From a virus, in the IMG/VR virus record IMGVR_UViG_3300006805_000206, positions 1 through 20,620 of that record: a stretch of 20,620 nt of DNA; one strand, given 5' to 3'. The position numbers were made by a program, and so were the translations under genes. Shown in pieces: positions 20,587 to 20,620 of the stretch. Below the pieces are notes generated by a model. That model was not told the origin of the DNA. It ran no database searches and was given only the letters and a program-made list of their open reading frames with translations. Positions within the stretch are counted from its first letter, which is position 1; every line of letters starts with the position of its first letter.

Positions 20587-20620
20587 GTCTCGCCCCACCA
20601 ATATGCTCTCTTATCAGTCA
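20587..20620 (-). repeat. Promoter-proximal repeat, copy 2, at window edge
   Basis: Second copy of the 34-bp element, 611 bp from copy 1, with CATATT (20605-20600) and TGACTGAT (20620-20613) in the same spacing. The -35 and second operator half-site would lie beyond the edge. Confidence 0.65.

Noticed and set aside
1-20620. tRNA genes, rRNA, CRISPR arrays, insertion sequences, integrase and lysis genes.
   Set aside because: None was found on reading through both strands; intergenic space is too small for most and no matching protein motifs were seen.

Overview
The window is a stretch of a tailed-phage or prophage genome (Caudoviricetes, long-tailed, siphovirus-like layout) from a GC-rich bacterial host. 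Nearly everything is on the minus strand, so the biological order runs from the right edge to the left: small early genes and DNA-binding proteins (20555-18986), replication (18989-16214), packaging (16071-13490), head (13471-6027), neck and tail (6030-3021), tape measure (3028-446), and the start of a further tail protein cut by the left edge. No integrase, lysis gene, tRNA, rRNA or CRISPR array is visible, so lifestyle is undecided. The host is not identified. Several promoters have a TAnnnT-like -10 placed six bases before an ATG that has no Shine-Dalgarno sequence, a leaderless style known from Deinococcus and Actinobacteria. That is only a hint.

Right end (20620-18986): four small genes, two copies of a promoter-like repeat with an operator-like inverted repeat, a stand-alone protein resembling the N-terminal domain of DnaB, and a ribbon-helix-helix-like protein behind a good sigma70 promoter. 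Replication (18989-16214): an O-like initiator with a run of 11-bp-phased iteron-like repeats inside its own coding sequence (18603-18757, a candidate origin), then a DnaB-family helicase and a small unknown gene.

Packaging and head (16217-6027): an unknown coiled-coil protein, TerS, TerL, portal, a MuF-prohead protease fusion, scaffold, decoration protein, major capsid protein, a large beta-rich virion protein and connector proteins. The TerS and TerL units are each preceded by the same arrangement: TTGAC-type promoter, hairpin terminator, leaderless promoter, gene. The first of these may make a small RNA of about 70 nt.

The most striking locus is 9772-10584. A plus-strand three-gene cassette, with its own leaderless promoter and a 12-bp palindromic operator, sits between the protease gene and the scaffold gene. 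The conserved C-terminal strand expected at the end of the protease (a VALTDSPSNPEA motif) is instead found at the start of the scaffold ORF. This suggests that the cassette split an ancestral protease-scaffold gene.

Tail (6030-1): neck and tail genes overlap by ATGA/GTGA junctions and look translationally coupled. The tail assembly chaperone carries an A7 slippery tract that, by a -1 shift, joins it to the next reading frame, giving G and GT products as in lambda.
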